Assembly (NCBI GenBank): GCA_964484475.1
Contig: CAZAFU010000004.1
Span: 1-56,712 of the forward strand
DNA from: Parvularcula sp964484475
Lineage (GTDB): Bacteria; Pseudomonadota; Alphaproteobacteria; Caulobacterales; Parvularculaceae
DNA: 56,712 nt
Reading direction: 5' to 3'
Part shown: positions 32,254 through 40,050 of the stretch, piece by piece
Layout of the letters: every line of letters starts with the position of its first letter
Numbering within the stretch: position 1 is the stretch's first letter
Translations under genes and position numbers: made by a program
The notes under the pieces: generated by a model
The model's input: only the letters and a program-made list of their open reading frames with translations
What the model was told of the DNA's origin: nothing
The model's database searches: none

Positions 32254-33762
32254 ATGGATCTGGCACTCGACAACAAGAACGCCGGGGCGCTGCGGCGACC
32301 CCGCCCGCAAGGACCCGCGGCACGGCCCCTGGTCCTTGCGCTGGCGGTGACCCTCGCCCTCACCCTGCTTCGCTATCTCCAGCTCGGGTTGAGCGGACTC
32401 GAACTCGGGGCCGACGAGGCCCAGTACTGGTACTGGGGACAGGACCTCGACTGGGGCTACTACTCCAAGCCGCCCATGATCGGCTGGCTGATCGCCCTGT
32501 CGACCGCGATGTTCGGAGATACGCCATTCGGCGTGCGCTTCTTCACGCCTCTCCTCCTGGGTGGGACAGGACTTGCCCTCTTTGCGGCCGGAGAGCGTCT
32601 TTTCGGCCGCGCCGAGGGGTGGGCCGCGCTATGGCTCTGGCATGCCATGCCTGCCGTCATTCTGGCGGGCACGCTGATCTCGACGGACGTCCCGCTTCTT
32701 TTCTTCTGGTCGCTGGCCCTCCTGTCCTTCATCCGGTGGGTCGGCGGCGGCCCGCGCGCGCTGAGGTGGGCGGCTTCGACCGGGGCAGCGCTCGGCCTTG
32801 CGTTCCTGTCGAAATACGCAGCCGCCTATTTCCCCCTGGGCATGGCCGTTGCCGCCCTGGCCAGCCCCAGTGTCCGCCGGGAATTGACGCTTCGACGTCT
32901 TGCGGTCTTCGGCGGCGTCCTCCTCCTGATCCTGACCCCCAACCTTCTCTGGAACGCCGCCAACGGCTTCCAGACCGTCAGGCACACGGCGGACAACGCG
33001 GACTGGAAGGGTTTCGCCCTCCACTTCGGCGAACTCGGCGACTTCCTCTTGGCCCAGCTCTTCGTGCTTGGGCCCTTCCTGCTTCCCGTTCTGGCTATAG
33101 CGGTCGCAAGACCGTCCTTCTGGAAGGACGAGCGGGCGGCCATGCTACTCGGCCTGACCCTGCCGCCGCTGGTCATCGTCTCGGTGCAGGCCCTTCTGTC
33201 GAGGGCGCACGCGAACTGGGCGGTGACCGCCTACCCTGCCGCCCTGCTGCTCATACCCTACATCCTCCGAGGCCGGATGACCCGGAGGCTGGTCTACGGT
33301 GCGACCGCAGTCGTGCATGGAGCCGTCGCGGTGCTGCTCTTCGCAGTCGCCCTCGACCCGGACCGGGCGGATGACCTGGGCCTGTCCAACACCTTCAAGC
33401 GCAACCGCGGCTGGGCGGAAACGTCCGAGGCGGTGAAGGCCGCAGCGCTTCGCACCGACGGGCTGATCCTCGACGACCGTGAGGTGGCGGCCCATCTCAT
33501 CTGGGAGCTGCGGGACTGGGACTTCCCGCTCGAGGTCTTCGACAGCAACGGCCGGCCCGACCATACCTACGACTACGTGCTGGGATGGGAGCCCGACCCC
33601 GGAACGCGCAAGCTCCTGGTGACGCACCTTCCGCCGACCGACCTCGCCCGCCACCGGGAGATGGGCATCCTCCTTCCGGCCGGCTCGTTCTTCGTCGATC
33701 TCAATGCCCGTTCGGCGGGCCGTCCCGCGCGCCAGCTCGACTTCTACATCGTCGAGCAATAG
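32254..33762 (+). CDS. ArnT-like GT39 glycosyltransferase
   Basis: A 502-residue integral membrane transferase of the ArnT/PMT (GT39) superfamily that would move a sugar from polyprenyl phosphate to an envelope acceptor. The periplasmic loop after the first helix carries GLELGADEAQYWYWGQDLDW and YYSKPPMIGWLIAL, with the conserved acidic D-E-A motif and SKPP typical of ArnT. About ten hydrophobic helices follow, then a soluble C-terminal domain (about 390-502). Whether the sugar is aminoarabinose cannot be determined; no arnA/B/D genes are here. The start ATG 32254 gives a normal short cytoplasmic tail. It pairs with the divergent GT2 gene. Confidence 0.88.
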   Translation: MDLALDNKNAGALRRPRPQGPAARPLVLALAVTLALTLLRYLQLGLSGLELGADEAQYWYWGQDLDWGYYSKPPMIGWLIALSTAMFGDTPFGVRFFTPLLLGGTGLALFAAGERLFGRAEGWAALWLWHAMPAVILAGTLISTDVPLLFFWSLALLSFIRWVGGGPRALRWAASTGAALGLAFLSKYAAAYFPLGMAVAALASPSVRRELTLRRLAVFGGVLLLILTPNLLWNAANGFQTVRHTADNADWKGFALHFGELGDFLLAQLFVLGPFLLPVLAIAVARPSFWKDERAAMLLGLTLPPLVIVSVQALLSRAHANWAVTAYPAALLLIPYILRGRMTRRLVYGATAVVHGAVAVLLFAVALDPDRADDLGLSNTFKRNRGWAETSEAVKAAALRTDGLILDDREVAAHLIWELRDWDFPLEVFDSNGRPDHTYDYVLGWEPDPGTRKLLVTHLPPTDLARHREMGILLPAGSFFVDLNARSAGRPARQLDFYIVEQ

Positions 33763-33767
33763 GCCGG

Positions 33768-34331
33768 TCAGTCGGCGCGCTTGACGTATTCGAGGGTCTG
33801 GGTGTTGACGATGATCGCGGTGTCCGGGCTGATGTGCGGCGGCACCATGACCCGCAGGCCATTCTCCAGCACGGCGGGCTTATAGGACGAACTCGCCGTC
33901 TGGCCCTTCACCGTCGGCTCGGTTTCGGCGATGTTGAGGGTCACCTGCTCGGGCAGCGCGACGCCGATGGCCCGGCCTTCAAAGCTCTCGACGGAGACGA
34001 CCATGCCGTCCTGCAGGAAGGCACGCTGGTCACCGATCAGGTCGGCGGGGATCTGGATCTGTTCGAAGTTCTCGCTGTCCATGAAGGTCAGCATGTCGCC
34101 CTCTTCGTAGAGGAAGGTGTGCTCCTTCTGCTCGAGCCGGACCCGCTCGACGGTTTCGGAGGCGCGGAAGCGTTCGTTGAGCTTGCGGCCGTCGATCAGG
34201 TTCTTGAGTTCGACCTGGGCGTAGGCCGGGCCCTTGCCGGGTTTCACCGCGTCGGTCTTCACCGCCCGCCAGAGGGTATCCTGATGCTGGATGACGTTGC
34301 CGGAGCGGATTTCGTTGCCGTTGATTTTCAT
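33768..34331 (-). CDS. efp: Translation elongation factor P
   Basis: EF-P relieves ribosome stalling at polyproline. The 187-residue protein has the standard three-domain layout. The modification-loop lysine is Lys33 in DAVKPGKGPAYAQVEL, and the central domain is recognisable (TFLYEEGDMLTFMDSENFEQ). The C-terminal OB domain contains NIAETEPTVKGQTASSSYKP and ends IIVNTQTLEYVKR. The EpmA/EpmB modification genes are not in the window. It is convergent with the ArnT-like gene, six bases apart. Confidence 0.96.
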   Translation of the reverse strand: MKINGNEIRSGNVIQHQDTLWRAVKTDAVKPGKGPAYAQVELKNLIDGRKLNERFRASETVERVRLEQKEHTFLYEEGDMLTFMDSENFEQIQIPADLIGDQRAFLQDGMVVSVESFEGRAIGVALPEQVTLNIAETEPTVKGQTASSSYKPAVLENGLRVMVPPHISPDTAIIVNTQTLEYVKRAD

Positions 34332-34458
34332 GAGGAGCCTTCACCGTGGCGAGCCGGGCCGGGAAGGCCGCCCGCGAAACCTGTTGATCGGGCGAGCGTG
34401 TGGCACGGCCCGCCGCCGCCATCAAGCGGGACGGGCCGGCCTGTGTCCGGATGCGATC

Positions 34459-35499
34459 TCAGTCGCGCGAGCCGCGTCGCTTGCCGTCGATACGGATATC
34501 CTTGCCCCTGATCTCGACATTGCCGGCAACCGGACCGACGCTGATGCCACCGGAGCCTTCTGAAACCAGGCGCGCGGTCTGGGCCGAGCCGCCGTACTCG
34601 ACGTCGCCAGAGCCGTTGACCTTGATCTCGAGCCTGTCGACTTCGCCGCCCTCGATCTCGACATCACCCGAGCCGTAGACGCCGACCATCAGGCTGTTTC
34701 GAACGTCAGCGATCTCGACGTCGCCGGAGCCGTTGAGAGAAACCTCCGCGCCGCCGCGCGCCCGGCCGACATCGATATCGCCGGAGCCGTGAATGGAGAG
34801 TTCTGCCCTGCCTTCGACGTCGCCGGTCTCGATGTCGCCCGAGCCGTCGATCGAGGCTTCGAGGGGCCCGCGAATGTCGCCGCCCTCGATATCGCCCGAG
34901 CCGCGGATGGAGAACTCGGCCTCGCCCGCACTGTCGTAGGCGATATCGCCCGAGCCGTTGACCGAGGCCGCGAACGGGCCGGCCACCTCGCCGACCTTCA
35001 CGTAGCCGGTGCCGTCGATCTCGACGTCGCCGCCCTCGATATCGCCCATCATCACGAGAAGGTGGACATTGTCCTCGATGGCGACCTCACCCGCATCGCC
35101 CTCTGCCGTCAGGCGGACGGCGCTCTTCTCGATCCTGACCGCAGTGCCTTCGGGGGCTGAGATGGTGATCGACGGCTTGTCTTCGAGCATCTCGAAGAAG
35201 GCGCGGTCCTCGCCGGGCTTCCTGTTCTGCCAGTTGCCGCGGTTCTTGCGTTTGTACTCCCGCCTGAAGTCACGCCGGTCGATCTCGTCGCCTCCATCGA
35301 TGACGACCGAGGACTGGCTCTCGTCCATCGACATCCCTTCGGTGTCGCCGGATATGTTCATCTCGCCGCGGCCCGACAGCTCGAGGGTCACTGTGCCGTA
35401 GAAATCGCGTAGGACGATCTCGTCTCCCGAGAATTGCTGGGCCGAAGCGGTGGACAGGAACGCGGCGCCAGCCAGCATGGTGGTTGTCAGAAAACGCAT
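34459..35499 (-). CDS. Secreted GSGD-repeat protein (DUF2807-like beta-solenoid)
   Basis: A 346-residue secreted protein with signal peptide MRFLTTTMLAGAAFLSTASA. A charged N-terminal part (about 20-110) precedes a repeat region (about 175-315) of seven units of 18-20 residues, each carrying GSGDI or GSGDV and separated by alternating beta-strand residues, as in DUF2807 (GIN-domain) beta-helical proteins. The repeats are imperfect: GSGDIAYDS, GSGDIEGGD, GSGDIETGD, GSGDIDVGR, GSGDVEIAD, GSGDVEIEG, GSGDVEYGG. Function is unknown; likely surface or periplasmic. GGGAG precedes the start. It shares a promoter palindrome with the heptad-repeat gene at 20850. Confidence 0.82.
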   Translation of the reverse strand: MRFLTTTMLAGAAFLSTASAQQFSGDEIVLRDFYGTVTLELSGRGEMNISGDTEGMSMDESQSSVVIDGGDEIDRRDFRREYKRKNRGNWQNRKPGEDRAFFEMLEDKPSITISAPEGTAVRIEKSAVRLTAEGDAGEVAIEDNVHLLVMMGDIEGGDVEIDGTGYVKVGEVAGPFAASVNGSGDIAYDSAGEAEFSIRGSGDIEGGDIRGPLEASIDGSGDIETGDVEGRAELSIHGSGDIDVGRARGGAEVSLNGSGDVEIADVRNSLMVGVYGSGDVEIEGGEVDRLEIKVNGSGDVEYGGSAQTARLVSEGSGGISVGPVAGNVEIRGKDIRIDGKRRGSRD

Positions 35500-35523
35500 A
35501 GGTCTCTCCCTTTATCGATTTTC

Positions 35524-35552
35524 GACATAGGGACGGAGTTTGGAGACTTCAA
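35524..35552 (-). promoter_or_regulatory. Putative promoter of the GSGD-repeat gene
   Basis: On the minus strand TTGAAG (35552-35547), 17-base spacer, TATGTC (35529-35524), giving a predicted start about 18 bases before ATG 35499. The palindrome at 35545-35560 overlaps the -35 element. Confidence 0.45.
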
Positions 35553-35560
35553 CTGTAGTC
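35545..35560 (-). promoter_or_regulatory. Operator-like palindrome 3 (GACTACA-GT-TGAAGTC)
   Basis: A 16-bp inverted repeat with 7-bp arms and one mismatch, related to the tandem pair at 20786-20825. Core TACAGTTGAA, one mismatch from TACA-NN-TGTA. Overlaps the -35 of the GSGD-repeat gene. Confidence 0.5.
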
Positions 35561-35608
35561 AACAGCAGAACGACAGCGCACTCACCTGCCCTGGCCCGTC
35601 GCCAAGCG

Positions 35609-36436
35609 TCAGGCCGGGGTCCCGAGCGCCGCAAGGACCTCTCGCAGCACCGTCTGCGGATCTTCGAGTTGCGGCAGGTGACCCAGACCGTCGAGCGCCC
35701 TGAACCCGCCCTTGCCGATCTTCCGGTGGAGTGCGCGCCCTCTCGCAATGGGGATCCAGGGGTCCTCCGCGCCCCAAAGGATCGAGGTCGGGCAGCGGAT
35801 CTCACCGAAAAGGGGCTCGATCTCCTCGGTATACTTCTCATCGGCCTGGGCGAACTGGCGATAGAAACTGATGCGCCCGTCCTCGCTGAGCCAGGGGCGC
35901 TCGAGTTCGCGAAGATCGTCCGCCCCCACATCAGTGACCAGCGCGCCGCGGATATACGCACCGACGATCGCCTCGTGGATGTGAGGGGGTATGCCGAGGA
36001 AAGCTTCCAGATGGCTGCCCACGTGCTCGAAGAAGTCAGAACCCCAGGGGCGCATCGCCACGACGTTCATCAGAATACAGCGGGATATATCGAAACCGCC
36101 AAGAAGATGCGCCCGAAGGACGGTGGCGCCGCCAAGGTCGTGGGCGAGAACCGCGGGGGCGTCGAGACCCCAGCGATCCATCATCTCGAGAAAAACCCGG
36201 CCCTGCACGTCGAGGGACGTCGCCTGGTCGGGGTCCTTCCCGGATCGGCCGTAGCCCGGCATGTCGTACCAGTAGACGGAATATTGCCGGGCAAGACCGG
36301 GGATGATCCGGTGGAAGGCGAAAGAAGACCATGGCCATCCGTGGGCGAGGACGAGCGGCGGACCGGACCCCGCCGAACCGGCCGCGACCTTTCCCGCATG
36401 GGTCTCGAAGACCTGCTCCAGATGCCAGCTCATCAA
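35609..36436 (-). CDS. Alpha/beta hydrolase, haloalkane/haloacetate-dehalogenase-like
   Basis: A 275-residue alpha/beta hydrolase. The oxyanion region is LVLAHGWPWSSFAFHRII, followed by YDMPGYGRSGKDPDQAT. The nucleophile elbow is LAHDLGGATVLRAH, with Asp rather than Ser, the hallmark of dehalogenases and epoxide hydrolases in this superfamily. SILWGAEDPWIPIARG supplies the acid region and GLGHLPQLEDP the catalytic His. Substrate unknown: a haloacid, epoxide or ester-like molecule are all possible. It starts MMSWHLEQ; the second ATG (36433) may be used. Confidence 0.85.
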   Translation of the reverse strand: MMSWHLEQVFETHAGKVAAGSAGSGPPLVLAHGWPWSSFAFHRIIPGLARQYSVYWYDMPGYGRSGKDPDQATSLDVQGRVFLEMMDRWGLDAPAVLAHDLGGATVLRAHLLGGFDISRCILMNVVAMRPWGSDFFEHVGSHLEAFLGIPPHIHEAIVGAYIRGALVTDVGADDLRELERPWLSEDGRISFYRQFAQADEKYTEEIEPLFGEIRCPTSILWGAEDPWIPIARGRALHRKIGKGGFRALDGLGHLPQLEDPQTVLREVLAALGTPA

Positions 36437-36504
36437 TCCTCTCCCGGGGGAATCCTCGCCTGCGGATCGTCAGGGCCGCCGAAAACCCGACACTTTCCCC
36501 GCGA

Positions 36505-37251
36505 TCAGCTTGCCAGCCTCTCCATGTCCTCGTCGGAGAGTTCGAAATTCGCGTAGACCTGCTGGACGTCATCGAGATCGTCGAGGGCGTCGTAGAGCTT
36601 CATCATGGTCTCGGCCTTGTCGGAGCTGACCTCGATCGTGTTCTGGGGCCGCCATGCGAGCTTGGCGCTGTCCGCCTCGCCATACTTCTCTTCGAGGGCG
36701 GCGTTGACCTCGGCGAAGTCATCGGCGGCGGTATAAATCGTATGCGTCTCTTCAGTGGAGACGACATCCTCCGCACCCGCCTCGATCGCCGCTTCGAGAA
36801 CCTCGTCCTCGGAGCCGATCTCCGCCTTGAACTGGATCTCGCCGACGCGATCGAAGCCGAAACTCACCGAACCGGTCTCGCCGAGATTGCCGCCGTTCTT
36901 GGAGAAGGTGGAGCGAACCTCCGAAGCGGTGCGGTTGCGGTTGTCGGTCAGTGCCTCCACGATCACGCCGATCCCTTCCGGCCCGAAACCCTCGTAGCGG
37001 ATCTCTTCGTAGTCATCGCCCTCGCCCGAGGTGCCCTTCTTGATCGCCCGCTCGATGTTGTCCTTGGGCATCGACTGGCCCTTGGCATTGGCGATGGCGA
37101 GCCTGAGGCGCGGATTGAAGGCGGGATCGGGCGCGCCCATCTTGGCGGCGACGGTGATCTCCTTGGAGAGCTTGGAGAAGAGCTTGGAGCGCTTGGCGTC
37201 CTGGCGGCCCTTGCGGTGCTGGATATTGGCCCATTTGGAGTGTCCGGCCAT
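36505..37251 (-). CDS. yebC: YebC/PmpR-family protein
   Basis: A 248-residue YebC-family protein with the highly conserved N-terminus MAGHSKWANIQHRKGRQDAK, then LFSKLSKEITVAAKMGAPDP and NPRLRLAIANAKGQSMPKDN, and the central FSKNGGNLGETGSVSFGFDR. The family includes PmpR-type transcriptional regulators and the ribosome-rescue factor TACO1/YebC that helps translate polyproline, so co-location with EF-P 2 kb away is of interest though the genes are not in one operon. It follows a terminator for the upstream minus-strand gene. Confidence 0.95.
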   Translation of the reverse strand: MAGHSKWANIQHRKGRQDAKRSKLFSKLSKEITVAAKMGAPDPAFNPRLRLAIANAKGQSMPKDNIERAIKKGTSGEGDDYEEIRYEGFGPEGIGVIVEALTDNRNRTASEVRSTFSKNGGNLGETGSVSFGFDRVGEIQFKAEIGSEDEVLEAAIEAGAEDVVSTEETHTIYTAADDFAEVNAALEEKYGEADSAKLAWRPQNTIEVSSDKAETMMKLYDALDDLDDVQQVYANFELSDEDMERLAS

Positions 37252-37273
37252 GGGGGTCCTCCCACGAAGAATG

Positions 37274-37310
37274 AAAAAGCCTCCGGCGTCTATAGCGCCG
37301 GAGGCTTCCT
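37274..37310 (-). terminator. Rho-independent terminator after the 37.3-37.7 kb membrane protein
   Basis: A 10-bp perfect stem, GCCTCCGGCG / CGCCGGAGGC (37305-37279), with a 7-base loop, followed on the minus strand by TTTTT (37278-37274). It separates that gene from yebC. Confidence 0.9.
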
Positions 37311-37340
37311 GTTAAGTGGGCCGGTGCGGCTGTCGCTCTT

Positions 37341-37697
37341 TTAGCGACGAACCACCGAGCGCAGCACGAAGGTGGCAGCGGTCGCGGCGAGGAGGAGAAG
37401 GTAGAAGCCGAGCGCCTCGACCACGCTGATGTTCAGGAGCTGGTCGAAGGAGCGGTTGAGGTGGCTGCCCCATGCATCGAAGTCGAAGCGGTCGGAGCTG
37501 CGCAGGCCACCGACGAGGACCACGGCGAGGCCGAGCCAGAGAAGGCCGCGCATGGCGCGACCGAAGACCTCGAACACGCCGTCGGATTGCAGCCCTTCGG
37601 CAATGGCGACGACGAGAAGCGGAAGCAGGACCCACACAGGGTCGGCATTGGCCGCCGAGCTGAACGCGGCGGTGAAGTCGTTGAGAACAGATGACAT
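37341..37697 (-). CDS. Hypothetical membrane protein
   Basis: A 118-residue protein of no recognised family. Hydrophobic helices are WVLLPLLVVAIAEGLQ, AMRGLLWLGLAVVLVGGL and ALGFYLLLLAATAATFVL; the loop between the second and third is acidic (SSDRFDFDAW). It has its own strong terminator, and a CtrA-like box 36 bases upstream (37733-37747). Likely three membrane segments with a basic C-terminus (RSVVRR). No function can be assigned. Confidence 0.65.
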   Translation of the reverse strand: MSSVLNDFTAAFSSAANADPVWVLLPLLVVAIAEGLQSDGVFEVFGRAMRGLLWLGLAVVLVGGLRSSDRFDFDAWGSHLNRSFDQLLNISVVEALGFYLLLLAATAATFVLRSVVRR

Positions 37698-37732
37698 CCT
37701 GAAAGCCCCCAGGGAGTTGAACGTCCCGGAGG

Positions 37733-37747
37733 TTAACGGAAATTTAC
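37733..37747 (-). promoter_or_regulatory. CtrA-like box upstream of the hypothetical membrane protein
   Basis: TTAA-N7(CGGAAAT)-TTAC, one mismatch from the consensus, 36 bases before the start at 37697 and overlapping the end of the LysR gene. Weaker evidence than the flagellar boxes. Confidence 0.3.
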
Positions 37748-38640
37748 CTCTGTGGCGAGGCGGTAAAGGCAGCCGCGAGGGTGTCGATCAGCGCCCTCAC
37801 CCTGACCGGGAGATGCTTGGTCGGTGGCCAGACCACATGGAGCGCCACGGTAGGCCAGCCGGCGCCGGGGCAGATCTCCACAAGACGGCCCGCCTCGATG
37901 TGACGCTGCATTATGAAACGTGGAGCGGAATAGACCCCGTAGCCTGCCGCCGCGAAGTCCGCGAGGATATCCCCGTTGTTGGCGACCATCCCGCGGGAGA
38001 GCTGCGCCCGCTGCTCCGAGCCGTCCTCGGTCCAGTGCAGGACGTCGCTGCGCAGGCGGTTGGCGTAGACCAGCCCCCGCATGCCTTCGAGATCACTGGG
38101 CGTCTCGAACGGGCCGTGGCGCTGGATGAAGGAAGGCGAGGCGCAGGTGACCGTGGGAAGGTCGCAGAGCTTTTTCGCGATCAGGGTCGAAGGAGCGAGG
38201 TCGCCGATCCGAAGGGCGAGGTCGAAGCCTTCGCGCAGGAGGTCGACCTGGTCGTCTCTCAGGTCGAGCTCGACGGTGATCTCGGGGTTCTCGTCGAAGA
38301 AGCCGGTCAGGACAGGGGTGAGGCGTGAAAGCCCGAAGCTCAGCGGCGCGGTGAGGCGGATATGGCCGGCATGGCCAAGGGCCTCGTCGCGGATCTCGTC
38401 CTCCAGGGCATCGATGCTCGCAAGAAGGGAGGTGGCCTTGGCAAGGTAGGCCTCTCCCGCCCTCGTCAGGACCATGGCGCGGGTGGAGCGCCGGACGAGT
38501 TCGGTTCCCAGGCGGGCTTCGAGGGCCTTCAGCCGCCGGGAAACGGCGGAAGGAGCGACCCCGAGTTCGTGCGCCGCGGCAGAGATCGTCCCTGTTCTGG
38601 CCAGAACCTGAAAGGTGGCCATGTCCCGTGCCGCATCCAT
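37744..38640 (-). CDS. LysR-family transcriptional regulator
   Basis: A 298-residue LysR regulator. The N-terminal winged helix-turn-helix reads MATFQVLARTGTISAAAHEL, GVAPSAVSRRLKALEARLGT and LVRRSTRAMVLTRAGEAYLA. The C-terminal periplasmic-binding-like effector domain begins near GHIRLTAPLSFGLSRL. The effector is unknown. Divergently arranged partner targets, typical of LysR genes, are not obvious: its neighbours are also on the minus strand. The closest candidate target is the DUF2147 gene just upstream. Confidence 0.92.
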   Translation of the reverse strand: MDAARDMATFQVLARTGTISAAAHELGVAPSAVSRRLKALEARLGTELVRRSTRAMVLTRAGEAYLAKATSLLASIDALEDEIRDEALGHAGHIRLTAPLSFGLSRLTPVLTGFFDENPEITVELDLRDDQVDLLREGFDLALRIGDLAPSTLIAKKLCDLPTVTCASPSFIQRHGPFETPSDLEGMRGLVYANRLRSDVLHWTEDGSEQRAQLSRGMVANNGDILADFAAAGYGVYSAPRFIMQRHIEAGRLVEICPGAGWPTVALHVVWPPTKHLPVRVRALIDTLAAAFTASPQR

Positions 38641-38655
38641 CCGGCGGTTCCCTTC

Positions 38656-39099
38656 CTAGCGGGCGCCGTCGCCCGTGACGGGTTCGAGACGCACCACCTC
38701 GCCGGGGGGCACAAGAACCCATTCCTGGGTGCGGCAGAAGATGCCCAGGCAGCCTTCGACTTCGAGAATGTCACCGGCGCGGTAGATCGACGAGCGGTAG
38801 CTCTTGCCCGAAGTGGGATCGAAGATCGTGCCCTTGCGCCAGCGCTCGGCTTCCTCGCCCCGCTCGAAGCCTTCGAGCAGGACCATGCCGAGAACGCGGT
38901 TTTCCTCGCGCTCCTCGGGGCCCATGGCTGAGAGGCCGGCCTGGTGCTCTTCATGGTCCTCGTACCAGACGATGACGCCGCGCGGCCCGGTCTCGGTCAC
39001 CTCGATCTCCACATGGGCCTTGCCGTTGGCGGTCTCCCAGACCCCTTCGACATCCAAGGGCCCTGTCGCCGCAACCATAAGGAAAAGAAGACCGATCAC
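38656..39099 (-). CDS. DUF2147-family secreted protein
   Basis: A 147-residue DUF2147 protein. From GTG 39099 it has a signal peptide (VIGLLFLMVAATGPLDV), then the family pattern: EGVWETANGKAHVEIEVTE near the N-terminus, VLGMVLLEGFERGEEAERWR in the middle, GTIFDPTSGKSYRSSIY and LEVEGCLGIFCRTQEWV near the end. GAGGAG lies eight bases upstream of GTG 39099; the frame is open to 39171 but without a ribosome site. DUF2147 proteins are small periplasmic proteins of unknown function. Confidence 0.8.
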   Translation of the reverse strand: MIGLLFLMVAATGPLDVEGVWETANGKAHVEIEVTETGPRGVIVWYEDHEEHQAGLSAMGPEEREENRVLGMVLLEGFERGEEAERWRKGTIFDPTSGKSYRSSIYRAGDILEVEGCLGIFCRTQEWVLVPPGEVVRLEPVTGDGAR

Positions 39100-39130
39100 T
39101 TTACACACTCCTCGCCGCCTGAATGGGGAC

Positions 39131-39946
39131 TTAGACGCGGGGCAAGGATTGAGCCAGTCTCCCACCGACACGAACCGGTTCGGCCCGGACGGCGAGCCCG
39201 GTGCGCGGATCGGTCTCCACGAAGACCCCGCAGACCGTGGCGGGACCGGCGGCGGGCTGCATTCTCGATCCGCGCATCCTCGTCAGGAAGCTTTCGACGG
39301 GGGCTGTCTTCTCCATGCCGATGACGCTGTCATAGTCGCCGCACATCCCCGCATCGGTCTGGTAGGCGGTGCCGCCGGGCAGGACCTGGACATCGGCGGT
39401 GGGGACGTGGGTGTGGGTTCCCACGACGAGGCTGACCCGGCCGTCGAGCCAGTGGCCGACCGAATATTTTTCGCTGGTCGCCTCGGCATGGACATCGACG
39501 ATCACGGCATCGACCTCGCGACCGAGCTTCACCCCTTCCAGCTCGCGCTCCATCGCAGGCACGATGTGATCGGTGGGGCCCATGAAGAGCTGGCCCTGCA
39601 CCTGCACCACGAGCACCTGATAGCCGTCCCGGGTGGCGTAGAGGCCCGCGCCCCTGCCCGGATTGCTGGCGGGGAAGTTGGCGGGCCGCAGGACCCGGCG
39701 CTCGTCGTCGTAGAGCTGGTGCTCGTCGCGCTGGTCGAAAGCGTGATTGCCAGTGGTGATGCAGTCGGTCCCCGCCTCGAAGAGATCGTCGGCGATCTGG
39801 GCGGTGAGCCCGAAACCGCCAGCCGCGTTCTCGGCGTTCACCACGACGAAATCGAGGGCGAGATCGCGCCTGAGAGCAGGCAGGTGCTCGATCACGGCGG
39901 TCCTGCCGCTGCGTCCAACGATGTCGCCGAGATAGAGTAGTCGCAC
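39131..39946 (-). CDS. ymdB: YmdB-type metallophosphoesterase
   Basis: A 271-residue calcineurin-like phosphoesterase of the YmdB (TIGR00282) family. Metal-binding motifs are LLYLGDIVGRSGR, VVVNAENAAGGFGL, ITTGNHAFDQRDEH and VDVHAEATSEKYSVGHWLDG, followed by GTHTHVPTADVQVLPGGTAY. In Bacillus, YmdB cleaves 2',3'-cyclic nucleotides and shapes motility and biofilm decisions. Here it lies in a run of unrelated minus-strand genes. Substrate in this organism is inferred only from the family. Confidence 0.92.
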   Translation of the reverse strand: MRLLYLGDIVGRSGRTAVIEHLPALRRDLALDFVVVNAENAAGGFGLTAQIADDLFEAGTDCITTGNHAFDQRDEHQLYDDERRVLRPANFPASNPGRGAGLYATRDGYQVLVVQVQGQLFMGPTDHIVPAMERELEGVKLGREVDAVIVDVHAEATSEKYSVGHWLDGRVSLVVGTHTHVPTADVQVLPGGTAYQTDAGMCGDYDSVIGMEKTAPVESFLTRMRGSRMQPAAGPATVCGVFVETDPRTGLAVRAEPVRVGGRLAQSLPRV

Positions 39947-40050
39947 GCCATTCCTCCTTCAGGAATGCCGGCGCCTAGCATTTCAGACGCGCATTGGTCA
40001 CCGAAAACCGTGCCGTCGGGACCATTGGGCGCTGAGGGGCGATGGAGGCC

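Noticed and set aside
34332..34458. GC-rich imperfect hairpin between the GSGD gene and efp as a terminator
   Set aside because: The stem is imperfect and no T-run follows on the minus strand, so it was not listed.
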